Positions 25,628 to 35,922 of a stretch of 64,000 nucleotides of DNA are shown here, piece after piece. A program made the position numbers and the translations under genes. How positions within the stretch are numbered: position 1 is the stretch's first letter; each line of letters starts with the position of its first letter. Origin of the DNA: Microcella sp. (GTDB lineage: Bacteria > Actinomycetota > Actinomycetes > Actinomycetales > Microbacteriaceae); contig NZ_CP075524.1 in NCBI RefSeq assembly GCF_025808395.1, positions 1,798,001 through 1,862,000 of the forward strand, in the 5' to 3' direction. The notes beneath the pieces are model-generated. The model saw only the letters and a list, made by a program, of their open reading frames with translations, was not told the DNA's origin and did no database searches.

Positions 25628-26613
25628 GTCGCTCGGCTCGTGCTCGTCGCCGCGTAGCGTTCAGCGAGCGTGGCGAAGGCGGAGGCGAGCTCTGGCGGGC
25701 CGATGACGTCCATCGGCACGTCGAACCTGCCGAAGGAGGCAGCGAGCGCCACCCATGACCACGAGCCTGCTTCGAGGCTGCAGGTGTGATCGTCGATGGC
25801 GGTGACGACGCCGTCGCCCGCGAAGGGCAGAACCTCTCGTGCCGGAAGCGCCAAGCGCACGGTTCCGCGGCACGGCCAGTCGTTCACATCAGAACCTTTG
25901 AAGCGCGCGGAGACGAACTCGTGCACGTTGCCACCCGGCACCGAGCGAGGGGTGAAGCGGGGCCCGCTGGGTGTGCGGGGGTGAAGCCGATCGACGCTGT
26001 ACAAGCGCCAGTCGTCGCGGTCGAGATCCCATCCCACGAGATACCAGCGCCCGTGTGAGGTCACGAGGTGGTGCGGCTCTATCCGGCGGGGCGGGGTCAG
26101 CTCGCGTGCGTCAGATTCTGTGGTGTCGCGGGGTGCGTAGTCGCAGCGAAGTGTCGCGTGGTCGCGAATCGCATCGGCGAGAGCGATGAGCACGTCGATC
26201 GAGATTTTCACTGGCGCTCCGTCACCAGGGCGACCGATGGTGATGATCTCTAGCGCATCGAGTCGATACGTCAGGCGTGAGGGCATCACTTGACGAATGG
26301 TGGCGAGGGCCCGAACGGCGGCCTCGTCGAGTCCGGCCCCGACCGCGGGTGCGGCCTGCAGCGCGATGGCGATGGCAATCGTCTGATCGTCGTCGAACAA
26401 GAGAGGCGGAAGTTCGCTGCCAGCATCGAGACGATATCCGCCATCGGGGCCGAGCGTGGCGTGGATGCTGTAGCCCATCTCGCGGAGCCGCTCGATGTCT
26501 CGGCGCACCGTGCGGTCGCTGATGTTGAGGCGTTCGGCCAGAAGTGACCCCGGCCAGTCGCGACGGGTTTGCAGCAGTGACAACAGATTGAGCAGCCGCG
26601 TTGTCGTTGTCAC
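25624..26613 (-). CDS. HTH/WYL-domain transcriptional regulator (YafY type)
   Basis: The 329-residue protein starts TRLLNLLSLLQTRRDWPGSLLAERLNISDRTVRRDIERL, a DeoR-like HTH_11 winged helix, followed by MGYSIHATLGPDGGYRL. The middle and C-terminal parts contain a WYL domain (WYLVGWDLDRDDWRLYSVDRL) and a WCX extension. WYL domains bind nucleotides or DNA. It is divergent from a VOC-family gene, with an inverted repeat in the gap, so that gene is a likely target. Confidence 0.93.
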   Translation of the reverse strand: MTTTTRLLNLLSLLQTRRDWPGSLLAERLNISDRTVRRDIERLREMGYSIHATLGPDGGYRLDAGSELPPLLFDDDQTIAIAIALQAAPAVGAGLDEAAVRALATIRQVMPSRLTYRLDALEIITIGRPGDGAPVKISIDVLIALADAIRDHATLRCDYAPRDTTESDARELTPPRRIEPHHLVTSHGRWYLVGWDLDRDDWRLYSVDRLHPRTPSGPRFTPRSVPGGNVHEFVSARFKGSDVNDWPCRGTVRLALPAREVLPFAGDGVVTAIDDHTCSLEAGSWSWVALAASFGRFDVPMDVIGPPELASAFATLAERYAATSTSRAT

Positions 26614-26616
26614 GCA

Positions 26617-26632
26617 CTCGAGATTAGTCGAG
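26617..26632. promoter_or_regulatory. Inverted repeat CTCGA-N6-TCGAG, possible operator
   Basis: The perfect 5-bp arms lie 3 bases upstream of the WYL regulator start and about 90 bases before the divergent VOC gene. A TATACA-like -10 for the VOC gene occurs near 26655. The operator role is inferred from position. Confidence 0.4.
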
Positions 26633-26722
26633 GTCTAGGACAAGAACTGACCTATACACACGAGAGGGTAGATCCATCGCGCCGATCGGGCCGACTCTCA
26701 CCTCGAACATCAAGGAGCTCAC

Positions 26723-27178
26723 ATGACCATCCAGACCACCACTCACCTCAACTTCACGGGCGACGCTCGCGCAGCACTCGAGTTCTACCAGTCGGTCTTC
26801 GGCGGGCATCTCGTCATCAACACCTACGCCGACTTCGGCATGCCTGCCGATGTGCCTGGCGCCGACAAGGTTGTCTTCGGCCTCGTCGCGGCCGACAACG
26901 GCTTTCGCATCATGGGCTACGACATCCCCGGTCAGACCGAGGGTTCGATCGCGGGCGGGGGCTCGACTCGTCGCGAGAACAACGTCACGATCACCGACCA
27001 GGCCGTGTTTGTGTCCGTCAGCGCAGACTCCCTCGACGAACTCCAGGGCTACTGGAACGGCCTGGCCGTCGGCGCCACCATCGTCGAGCCCTTGGCGGCG
27101 TCGGCATGGAGCGCCGGCTTCGGGATGCTCACCGACCGTTTCGGCGTCACCTTCAGCGTCAGCGTCACCGCGTCGTAG
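26723..27178 (+). CDS. VOC-family protein (PhnB/glyoxalase-like)
   Basis: The 151-residue protein has the PhnB-type start TTTHLNFTGDARAALEFYQSVFGGHLVINTY, then the paired module ending GFGMLTDRFGVTFSVSV. PhnB-like VOC proteins form domain-swapped dimers, and most lack a known reaction. An AAGGAG ribosome site precedes the ATG. It reads divergently from the WYL regulator, a pairing often seen in actinobacteria, and is likely regulated by it. Confidence 0.88.
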   Translation: MTIQTTTHLNFTGDARAALEFYQSVFGGHLVINTYADFGMPADVPGADKVVFGLVAADNGFRIMGYDIPGQTEGSIAGGGSTRRENNVTITDQAVFVSVSADSLDELQGYWNGLAVGATIVEPLAASAWSAGFGMLTDRFGVTFSVSVTAS

Positions 27179-27307
27179 GCCGCCGGCGCCTCCTGGTGTC
27201 CCCTGCCGTTGCAGAACGCGAGAGGCTAGTCGGAATGCACGAACGCCGACGTGTGGGTGCCCGTCGCGACGAGGGGCGCCCACACCGTTAGCCCACGGAA
27301 ACGCAAG

Positions 27308-27337
27308 AGACCCCCGAACCAAGAAGTTCGAGGGTCT
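27308..27337. terminator. Hairpin terminator after tRNA-Ser / VOC gene
   Basis: AGACCCCCGAAC (27308-27319) pairs with GTTCGAGGGTCT (27326-27337) with one G-T pair. It lies between the VOC gene and the leftward tRNA-Ser. The minus-strand copy is followed by CTTGCGTTT, so it probably ends the tRNA transcript. Confidence 0.75.
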
Positions 27338-27358
27338 TCTCTGTCGTGCGACAGGACT

Positions 27359-27449
27359 TGGCGGTGACGGTGGGATTTGAACCCACGGTGGGCTCAACAC
27401 CCACACAACTTTTCGAGAGTTGCACCTTCGGCCGCTCGGACACGTCACC
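27359..27449 (-). tRNA. tRNA-Ser (CGA), CCA encoded
   Basis: On the minus strand the 91-nt gene folds as a class II tRNA. The acceptor pairs GGTGACG with CGTCACC, the discriminator is G, and the 3' CCA is encoded. The anticodon loop CTCGAAA gives anticodon CGA (reads UCG). A long variable arm (GTGTGGGTGTTGAGCCCACC region) confirms serine identity. The T loop reads GGTTCAAATCC. Confidence 0.95.
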
Positions 27450-27559
27450 GCGAGAGAGTTTAGTACAGGCGCGCGGGCGGGTCGAACCGCGCGAGCGCAG
27501 GGCAGGGCATCCTGAGCAGTTCGCCTCAAAAGCCGCACCCCGACTGGCAGACTGAAGCG

Positions 27560-27946
27560 ATGTTCGACAAGACCACGATCTCTGCAGAACTCGCCGAAGT
27601 GACCGAGCACTGGACTCCGCGGGTGATTGGTCGTGTGAACGACCAGTACGTCAAGGTCGCCAAGCTGCTGGGCGAGTTCGTCTGGCACGCGCACGACAAC
27701 GAAGACGAGCTGTTCTGGGTGGTCTCGGGGCGGCTGCGCATTCAACTCGAAGGCCGCGACGAGGTGGTGCTCGAACCCGGTGAGTTCTTCGTGGTGCCGC
27801 GCGGGATGCGTCACAATCCGGTGGCCGACAGCGAGGTCGAGATCGTGCTCATCGAGACCGTCACGACCACCCACACGGGCGATGTCGTTCACGAGAAGAC
27901 GGTGCCGATCGAGCGCCAGCTACCTGAGAACCGCCGAGCTAGCTAG
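27560..27946 (+). CDS. Cupin-domain protein
   Basis: The 128-residue single-cupin protein has motif 1 as FVWHAHDNEDELFWVVSGRLRI (metal ligands His, His, Glu) and motif 2 as LEPGEFFVVPRGMRHNPVAD (His ligand). It lacks other domains. Such proteins may be small isomerases, epimerases or binding proteins. Nothing in the neighbourhood (tRNA-Ser upstream, radA 42 bases downstream) fixes its role. Confidence 0.9.
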   Translation: MFDKTTISAELAEVTEHWTPRVIGRVNDQYVKVAKLLGEFVWHAHDNEDELFWVVSGRLRIQLEGRDEVVLEPGEFFVVPRGMRHNPVADSEVEIVLIETVTTTHTGDVVHEKTVPIERQLPENRRAS

Positions 27947-27988
27947 GTCGAGTCGCGCGTCGGTGCATCGCCGTATCCTGTAGCAACC

Positions 27989-29335
27989 ATGGCCAAACCG
28001 ACCGCGAACTTCGTGTGCACCGAGTGCGGGTGGACGACCCTGAAGTGGGCGGGCCGCTGCGGCGAGTGCCAGCAGTGGGGCACCGTCATCGAGAAGGATG
28101 CCCCGACGCGGCACACCGCGCCGGCCCGGGTCGCTGAGGGCCGGGCTGCCCGCCCGATCACCTCGATCGAGCCGCGGGGCGAGAGCCACACGCCCACGGG
28201 CATCAGAGAATTCGACCGCGTACTCGGCGGCGGCATCGTGCCGGGCGCCGCCATTCTGCTGTCGGGTGAGCCGGGGGTCGGCAAGTCGACTCTGTTGCTC
28301 GAAGTCGCCGCGCGCGCCGCGAAGCTCGGCCAGCGCGTGCTCTACGTATCGGCCGAAGAGTCGGTGGCACAAGTGCGGCTGCGGGCGGGTCGCACGGGCG
28401 CGCTGACCCCCGAGCTCTACCTCGCGAGCGAGACCGACCTCGCAACCATCCTCGGTCAGATCGATGAAGTGCAGCCGGCCCTCGTCATCGTCGACTCGGT
28501 GCAGACCGTCGCCTCATCACTCGTCGACGGGCTGGCGGGCGGGGTCAGCCAAGTGCGCGAGGTCGCAGCCACGCTCATCCGCGTCGCAAAAGACCGTGAC
28601 ATTCCCGTCGTGCTCGTCGGCCACGTCACGAAAGACGGCACCATCGCCGGCCCCCGCCTGCTCGAGCATCTCGTCGACGTCGTCTGCCAGTTCGAGGGTG
28701 ACCGCCAGACGGCGCTGCGCTTCGTGCGCGCGCTCAAGAACCGCTTCGGCCCCACCGACGAGGTCGGCTGCTTCGAGATGACGGGCGACGGCATCGCCGA
28801 GGTGGCCGACCCGTCGATCTTGTTCCGCTCGGGGTCGACCACGCCGGTGAGCGGCACGTGCGTTGCCATCGCCATGGAAGGCCGCCGCGCCCTGCCCGTC
28901 GAAGTGCAAGCGCTCATCGTCGCCTCGAACGCACCCCAGCCGAGGCGTGTCGTCAACGGCGTCGACTCGTCTCGCGTCGCCATGCTGCTCGCCGTGCTCG
29001 AACGCCGCTGCGGCATGCCGCTCAGTGGGTTCGACGTGTACGTCTCGACCGTCGGCGGAATCCGGCTGACCGAGCCTGCCGCCGACCTGGCGATCGCGCT
29101 GGCGGTTGCGAGCGCCCGCCGCGAGAAGGCTCTGGATGCTCACCTCGCCGCCATCGGAGAAATCAGTCTCGCCGGCGAGATACGCGCCGTGTCGGGCGCC
29201 CCGCAGCGCGCCGCCGAAGCAGCGCGCCTCGGCTACACCTCGATCGTCGACGCGTCATCGCTGCACTTGCGAGAAGCCGTGCGACTCGCGTTCGCGAGCG
29301 CGCACGACGAGAAGCTCGACGTGCCCGAGTTCTAG
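27989..29335 (+). CDS. radA: RadA/Sms, DNA repair ATPase
   Basis: The 448-residue protein begins with the C4 zinc finger FVCTECGWTTLKWAGRCGECQQW. The RecA-like ATPase follows, with Walker A GEPGVGKSTLLLEVAA near residue 95 and Walker B LVIVDSVQTV. The RadA-specific KNRFGPTDEVG is next, and the C-terminal Lon-protease-like domain has GFDVYVSTVGGIRLTEPAADLAIALA. RadA promotes branch migration in recombinational repair. The length and all motifs are intact. Confidence 0.97.
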   Translation: MAKPTANFVCTECGWTTLKWAGRCGECQQWGTVIEKDAPTRHTAPARVAEGRAARPITSIEPRGESHTPTGIREFDRVLGGGIVPGAAILLSGEPGVGKSTLLLEVAARAAKLGQRVLYVSAEESVAQVRLRAGRTGALTPELYLASETDLATILGQIDEVQPALVIVDSVQTVASSLVDGLAGGVSQVREVAATLIRVAKDRDIPVVLVGHVTKDGTIAGPRLLEHLVDVVCQFEGDRQTALRFVRALKNRFGPTDEVGCFEMTGDGIAEVADPSILFRSGSTTPVSGTCVAIAMEGRRALPVEVQALIVASNAPQPRRVVNGVDSSRVAMLLAVLERRCGMPLSGFDVYVSTVGGIRLTEPAADLAIALAVASARREKALDAHLAAIGEISLAGEIRAVSGAPQRAAEAARLGYTSIVDASSLHLREAVRLAFASAHDEKLDVPEF

Positions 29336-29376
29336 GCTGCACGTCTCGCCCCCCGCGCGCCGCCACCGCTACGCGA

Positions 29377-29438
29377 AAGTCGGGCTTTGTGGCGCGGGTC
29401 GCGAAACATTGCGCGACTCGTGCCACTTTCGGCGACTC
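29377..29438. repeat. Dispersed palindromic element, copy 2
   Basis: A 15-bp stem (29389-29403 with 29412-29426, two wobble-compatible changes) closes an 8-base loop. AGTCG/CGACT outer arms mirror the element at 19591-19652, with 51 of 62 positions identical. It lies just after radA, as copy 1 lies just after aspS. Confidence 0.88.
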
Positions 29439-29493
29439 TCACGGTGAGGGGTCGCCGCGGGCACGGCGAGGGGTGGGGCTCGGCGGGAGTCAG

Positions 29494-29949
29494 TCAGTCA
29501 GCGGAGAGCCGCAGGGCGTCGAGCACATCGTGCGGCTCGGCCTGCATCGCGTGCGGCCCCGCGACGTCGAACCACACCGCCTCGAGCACGCCCAGGTTCT
29601 GCTCGATGAAGTCGGCGAGCGTCGCGGCGTCATAGGCGAGCACGCGGTGCTCGGGCTCGCTCGGCGTCATCGCCGCATAGTGCTCTGGCGCCGAGAAGAG
29701 CAACAGCATGTACTTGTCGGCCTCACCGCGCCGAAACACCCGCACCTGCGGCGACCCCTCCACCGGCAGCAAAGGAACGATCACGTGATCGTTGCGCAAC
29801 GCGAAGGCGACGGCCGCCGCGTCTTGCTGCTCGAGCGCGGCGCCCAGACGCTGCTCGGGTGGCAGCGTCGACGCGGGCAACCCCGGCGGGCTCGACCCCG
29901 ACACAGGCGCACGCCGAGCGGGGCGTTTCGAAGTCTTCTTCTTGGGCAT
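29494..29949 (-). CDS. SseB-like N-terminal-domain protein
   Basis: The 151-residue protein has a basic, low-complexity N-terminus (MPKKKTSKRPARR), then helix-strand pattern LGAALEQQDAAAVAFALRNDHVIVPLLP, DKYMLLLFSAPEHYAAM and LADFIEQNLGVLEAVWFDVAGPHAM. The order resembles the SseB N-terminal domain common in actinobacterial hypothetical proteins. There is no catalytic motif. It is transcribed leftward together with the membrane protein that follows upstream, at 30 bases spacing. Confidence 0.65.
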   Translation of the reverse strand: MPKKKTSKRPARRAPVSGSSPPGLPASTLPPEQRLGAALEQQDAAAVAFALRNDHVIVPLLPVEGSPQVRVFRRGEADKYMLLLFSAPEHYAAMTPSEPEHRVLAYDAATLADFIEQNLGVLEAVWFDVAGPHAMQAEPHDVLDALRLSAD

Positions 29950-29979
29950 CCTGAACAGCCTACGGGGCCGTCTCGAAAG

Positions 29980-30600
29980 CTAGTTCAGAATGAACGGGCG
30001 ATCGCCTTCGCTCGCGAACTCGCCCACCGTCACGCTCAGTCGATAGGTGGCTCCGCCAGCGATGACGTCGGGCCGGGCCGCGTCGCAGTCGCCCGGGGTC
30101 GAGCGGGTGCGGCTCCACGGGAAGGGTGTGCTGTCGAGCGCAACACCCGGCTCGAGCAGCACCGTCGCCGGCAGCGCGGGGTCTTGGCAGTCGGTCGACG
30201 CCCAGATGCGGTCGCTGCCCGACATGATGAGATACTCCTGCACGTCGGGGCCGGCCTGGATGGTGCACGGGGCGGATCCGGTGTTGAGCAGTGTGAACGA
30301 CAGTAGTGGCTGCTGACCCGCCGGGTAGCTCGACGCGTCGGTCACCGGGGTGACCTCGACCTGACCGGCCGTGCACGCGGCTGCCTCACCCTCAGCGCCC
30401 TCGTCGTCGGGGGCCGCCGACTCGGTCGACTGCGGATCGGGGCTCGGCTGCTCGCCGGGGTCGCCCGCCCCGGGCCTCACGATGATGAGCACGATGATGA
30501 CGATGACCGCCAGCAGGCCCAAGCCCACGACGAGTCGCCGCCGCCAGTAGACCTCGGGCGGCTGCGGTCCGACCGGATGACGCAGCGTCGACATACGCAC
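29980..30600 (-). CDS. Single-pass membrane protein with DUF4232-like outer domain
   Basis: The 206-residue product (a second ATG lies two codons in) has a short cytosolic N-terminus, one anchor (VVGLGLLAVIVIIVLIIV) and a Pro/Glu/Asp linker. An outer beta domain contains Cys in ACTAGQVEV, SAPCTIQAG, STDCQDPAL and PGDCDAARP, suggesting two disulfides. The strand pattern LLSFTLLNTGSAPCTI resembles DUF4232-type domains. The function is unknown. Confidence 0.72.
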   Translation of the reverse strand: MRMSTLRHPVGPQPPEVYWRRRLVVGLGLLAVIVIIVLIIVRPGAGDPGEQPSPDPQSTESAAPDDEGAEGEAAACTAGQVEVTPVTDASSYPAGQQPLLSFTLLNTGSAPCTIQAGPDVQEYLIMSGSDRIWASTDCQDPALPATVLLEPGVALDSTPFPWSRTRSTPGDCDAARPDVIAGGATYRLSVTVGEFASEGDRPFILN

Positions 30601-30668
30601 AGAGTATGCCCGGCGGGCAGCGGTGGCCGGATGCTCGCGCGGCGTGTGCCCGTTCTCGCAGGCCGCGC

Positions 30669-31190
30669 TTACGCCGTGAGCGACTTGAGCATGCGCGTGT
30701 TGCCGAGGGTGTTGGGCTTGACGCGCGAGAGGTCGAGAAACTCGGCGATGCCCTCATCGGGCGAGCGCAGCAGTTCGCTGTATACCTCAGGGTCGACCAG
30801 CAACTGTTCGTCGGTGGCGCTGAAGCCGTGCCGCGTAAAGAAGTCGACCTCAAACGTGAGACAGAACAGTCGACGCAAGCCGAGCCTGAGCGCTTCGTCT
30901 TCGAGCGAGGTCAGCAAGGCGTGACCGACGCCCGCGCCGCGCCAGCTGTCGGCGACGGCGAGGGTGCGCACTTCGCCCAAGTCTTCCCAGATGACGTGCA
31001 AGGCGCCACACCCGATGACGTTGCCCGTGGTGTCGTCGACGGCCACGCGAAACTCTTGCAACGACTCGAAGAACACGACGAGTTCTTTGCCCAGCAGAAT
31101 GCGCTGCTGCACGAGCGGTTCGACAAGCCGCTTGATCGCCCGAACATCACCCGTGCGTGCTTCGCGCACGCTGAAACTTCTCGCCGTCAC
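30669..31190 (-). CDS. Amino-acid N-acetyltransferase (ArgA-type, GNAT fold)
   Basis: The 173-residue GNAT protein shows VREARTGDVRAIKRLVEPL, GCGALHVIWEDLGEVRTLAVADSWRGAGVGHALL (acetyl-CoA motif A, R-G-A-G-V-G) and LRRLFCLTFEVDFFTRHGF. These match the short N-acetylglutamate synthases of actinobacteria (ArgA from Mycobacterium is a stand-alone GNAT). This would supply the first step of arginine synthesis. Adjacent genes are not arginine genes, so the assignment rests on sequence pattern. Confidence 0.85.
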   Translation of the reverse strand: MTARSFSVREARTGDVRAIKRLVEPLVQQRILLGKELVVFFESLQEFRVAVDDTTGNVIGCGALHVIWEDLGEVRTLAVADSWRGAGVGHALLTSLEDEALRLGLRRLFCLTFEVDFFTRHGFSATDEQLLVDPEVYSELLRSPDEGIAEFLDLSRVKPNTLGNTRMLKSLTA

Positions 31191-31218
31191 CGCCCCAGCC
31201 TAGGGCCGCCGAGCACCC

Positions 31219-33717
<2,499 letters not shown>

Positions 33718-33799
33718 CTCGCACTCTCCTCACGCGGCGCCGAAGGTTGCGGAACCGCTGTATCGAGGGTAACCAGCGCACCCTGGGTTAACTGCCCGT

Positions 33800-33813
33800 G
33801 TTCGCCCTAGGCG
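33800..33813. promoter_or_regulatory. ClgR-type box upstream of clpC
   Basis: GTTCGC-CCTAG-GCG matches the published ClgR recognition pattern GTTCGC-N5-GCG, which controls clp genes in Streptomyces and corynebacteria. It lies 83 bases before clpC and in the gap with the divergent DUF2975 gene. ClgR itself is not in the window. The match is visible; binding is inferred. Confidence 0.65.
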
Positions 33814-33883
33814 TGACCGAGTTGCGCTTCGCACCGTACGTCAATAGGTTAACGACATTCGATAATAATGTTCAACGATAAGG

Positions 33884-34534
33884 ATGCTGATGCCAGCACT
33901 ACCCCCTCCCTCCAGCGACTCGATCCATCGTCACGACCGCACCGCGCTGCGCGTCATCGGCGTGCTCGCGCTCGTCGGCGCGGCCGCCGCGCTCATCGGG
34001 GCGGTGGTCTCTGCACTCTTGCCCGTGCTCTCAGACCAGGGTCTGACGGTCGAGCTGCTGCTCGCCCCCGGAGCCACTGTCGGTGACCACGCTGAACTCG
34101 CACCGGCGATCAGGAGCATCACCCCGGAGTCGGCGGTGGTGACCCTCGAGGCCTCGACACTCAGCGGCGGCGCGGTCGCGCTGCTGCTCATCGAACGAGC
34201 GCTCAGCGGCATCATCGCGACGGTCGTCGGTGCGGCCCTCGGGTACACCCTGCTGCGCATCGCGCGCGGCGAAGCGTTTCATCGCTCGCTGTTCGCGGTG
34301 ACCGTCGCCGTGGGCGCCGCGCTGTCGATCGGCACGATTCTCGCGGTCGGGCTCGGCGGGCTCGGCCGCATGATGGCCGCCTTCGAGCTCAACGAGTTGC
34401 TTGGCGGCGAGCGCTTCCTGCCCGGCTTCACCGCTGATCCGACCGTCGTGCTCATCGGGTTCGCAGTGCTCGGCCTCGCCTACGTGTTCCGCATCGGCGA
34501 GCGCCTGCAGCGCGAGACTGCGGGGTTGGTCTGA
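33884..34534 (+). CDS. DUF2975-type membrane protein
   Basis: The 216-residue protein has four membrane helices (VIGVLALVGAAAALIGAVV, ALLLIERALSGIIATVVGAAL, LFAVTVAVGAALSIGTILAVG and a C-terminal helix) ending AYVFRIGERLQRETAGLV. The final motif F-x-x-G-x-x-L-Q-x-E-T-x-x-L-V is characteristic of DUF2975 proteins, which are usually encoded just before a small Cro/C1 regulator. The next gene, with which it overlaps by one base, is exactly that. An AT-rich stretch (33855-33880) probably holds the promoter. Confidence 0.85.
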   Translation: MLMPALPPPSSDSIHRHDRTALRVIGVLALVGAAAALIGAVVSALLPVLSDQGLTVELLLAPGATVGDHAELAPAIRSITPESAVVTLEASTLSGGAVALLLIERALSGIIATVVGAALGYTLLRIARGEAFHRSLFAVTVAVGAALSIGTILAVGLGGLGRMMAAFELNELLGGERFLPGFTADPTVVLIGFAVLGLAYVFRIGERLQRETAGLV

Positions 34535-34770
34535 TGAGCCCGGCGGTCTCTGGTGATGAAGAGACGGGCATCCACTGCCGACTCGACGAGCTGCTCGCCG
34601 AACGCGGGCTGACGCTGACCAAGCTGAGCGAGCTCGTCGGCGTGAGCCTCGTCAACCTGTCGGTGCTCAAGAACGACCGCGCTCGCGCGATCAGGTTCTC
34701 GACCCTGCGCGCGATCTGCGAGGTGCTCGACTGCGAGGTCGGCGATCTGCTCGTCGTCGACCGCGCCTGA
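34534..34770 (+). CDS. Small Cro/C1-type HTH regulator (YozG type)
   Basis: The 78-residue protein is essentially one helix-turn-helix: LDELLAERGLTLTKLSELVGVSLVNLSVLKNDRARAIRFSTLRAICEVLDCEVGDLL. The pattern is that of the XRE-like YozG/DUF-linked regulators. The start ATG overlaps the DUF2975 stop (TGATG), so both are made together. The pair likely forms a membrane-protein/regulator unit that senses membrane or peptide stress; the signal is unknown. Confidence 0.9.
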   Translation: MSPAVSGDEETGIHCRLDELLAERGLTLTKLSELVGVSLVNLSVLKNDRARAIRFSTLRAICEVLDCEVGDLLVVDRA

Positions 34771-34789
34771 CACCTCGCAGCCGCGACCG

Positions 34790-34863
34790 TGCACGAACAT
34801 CTGCAGATTCGCGTCCACAGCCAAGTTCGGCCTCTGCAATGCAGTTTTGCAGACGATCGTGCA
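34790..34863. repeat. Imperfect inverted repeat downstream of the XRE gene
   Basis: TGCACGAACATCTGCA (34790-34805) and TGCAGACGATCGTGCA (34848-34863) pair with 3 mismatches in 16 across a 42-base spacer that itself contains CTGCAATGCAG. It lies between the XRE gene and pirin. It is similar in style but not in sequence to the other intergenic palindromes. Confidence 0.6.
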
Positions 34864-34944
34864 TGCCCATCGAGACGGTGGCGCAAAACAGTGGTCGGCA
34901 GGATCGCAAAAACTCGTCCACGCGCATCGACGTAGGGTGACAGG

Positions 34945-35922
34945 GTGAGCAACCTTGAGGTCGAGCCCGACGAGCTGATCGCCGACGCGCAACCCGCCGC
35001 GAGCATCCAGGTGCTTGAGCCGCGCGAAGTTCCGCTGGGCGGGCCGCGAGCGATGACCGTGCGCCGCACGCTGCCACAGAGGGCCCGCAGCCTCATCGGT
35101 GCGTGGTGCTTCGTCGACCACTACGGGCCAGATGATGTCGCCGAGACGGGCGGCATGGTCGTGCCGCCGCACCCCCACACGGGGCTGCAGACGGTGAGCT
35201 GGCTCTTCGAGGGCGAGGTCGAGCACCGCGATTCGACGGGCGCTCACGCCATGGTGCGACCCGGCGAGGTCAACCTCATGACGGCGGGCAGAGGCATTCA
35301 GCACTCAGAGGTGTCGACCGCGGCAACAACTCGACTGCACGGCGCCCAACTGTGGGTGGCGCTGCCCGACCGCGACCGGCACACGGCCCCGCTCTTCGAG
35401 CACGCCGAGCCCGAGCCTTTCACTATCGGCGACGCGACGCTGCGAGTCTTCGTCGGGCAGCTCGCGGGATCGGCGGCGAACGTCACCACCTTCTCGCCCC
35501 TCGTCGCGGTGCAACTCGACCTGCCGGCCGGCGCTAGCGTCGACCTGCCTGTCGACCCGAGCTTCGAGCACGGACTTCTCGTTGATGCTGGCACCGCGCT
35601 CTTCGACGACCACGCTATTGCGACCGCACACCTCGGGTATCGCGGCCCCGGTGCCTCGACGCTGCGAGTGACCGCCGCCGACGGCCCGCTGCGTGCCCTG
35701 CTGCTCGGCGGTGCACCGCTCGGCGAGCCGATCGTGATGTGGTGGAACTTCATCGGCCGAGACCACGACGAGATTGTCGCCTACCGCGAGCAGTGGCAGG
35801 CCGAGGTGATCGACGACAGCAAGCCCGCGGGCCGGTTCGGAGAAGTCTCGGGCTGGAACGGTCGTGCCCTGCCGGCTCCGGCGCTGCCGACCGTGCGGCT
35901 CAAGCCTCGCGATCAGCGCTGA
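34945..35922 (+). CDS. Pirin-family protein
   Basis: Starting at GTG 34945, the 325-residue protein has two cupin domains. The pirin signature is in the first: FVDHYGPDDVAETGGMVVPPHPHTGLQTVSWLFEGEVEHRDSTG (split) and VNLMTAGRGIQHSEVS, providing three His and one Glu metal ligands. The second domain includes GEPIVMWWNFIGRDHDEIVAYREQWQ, the conserved C-terminal pirin region. Some bacterial pirins are quercetinases or regulate metabolism; the role here is unknown. It abuts the convergent glutaminase with no spacing. Confidence 0.93.
   Translation: MSNLEVEPDELIADAQPAASIQVLEPREVPLGGPRAMTVRRTLPQRARSLIGAWCFVDHYGPDDVAETGGMVVPPHPHTGLQTVSWLFEGEVEHRDSTGAHAMVRPGEVNLMTAGRGIQHSEVSTAATTRLHGAQLWVALPDRDRHTAPLFEHAEPEPFTIGDATLRVFVGQLAGSAANVTTFSPLVAVQLDLPAGASVDLPVDPSFEHGLLVDAGTALFDDHAIATAHLGYRGPGASTLRVTAADGPLRALLLGGAPLGEPIVMWWNFIGRDHDEIVAYREQWQAEVIDDSKPAGRFGEVSGWNGRALPAPALPTVRLKPRDQR

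Noticed and set aside
27180..27300. Possible small gene after the VOC gene
   Set aside because: The short frames here have no start with ribosome site and no conserved pattern. The stretch looks like a plain intergenic region before the tRNA-Ser terminator.
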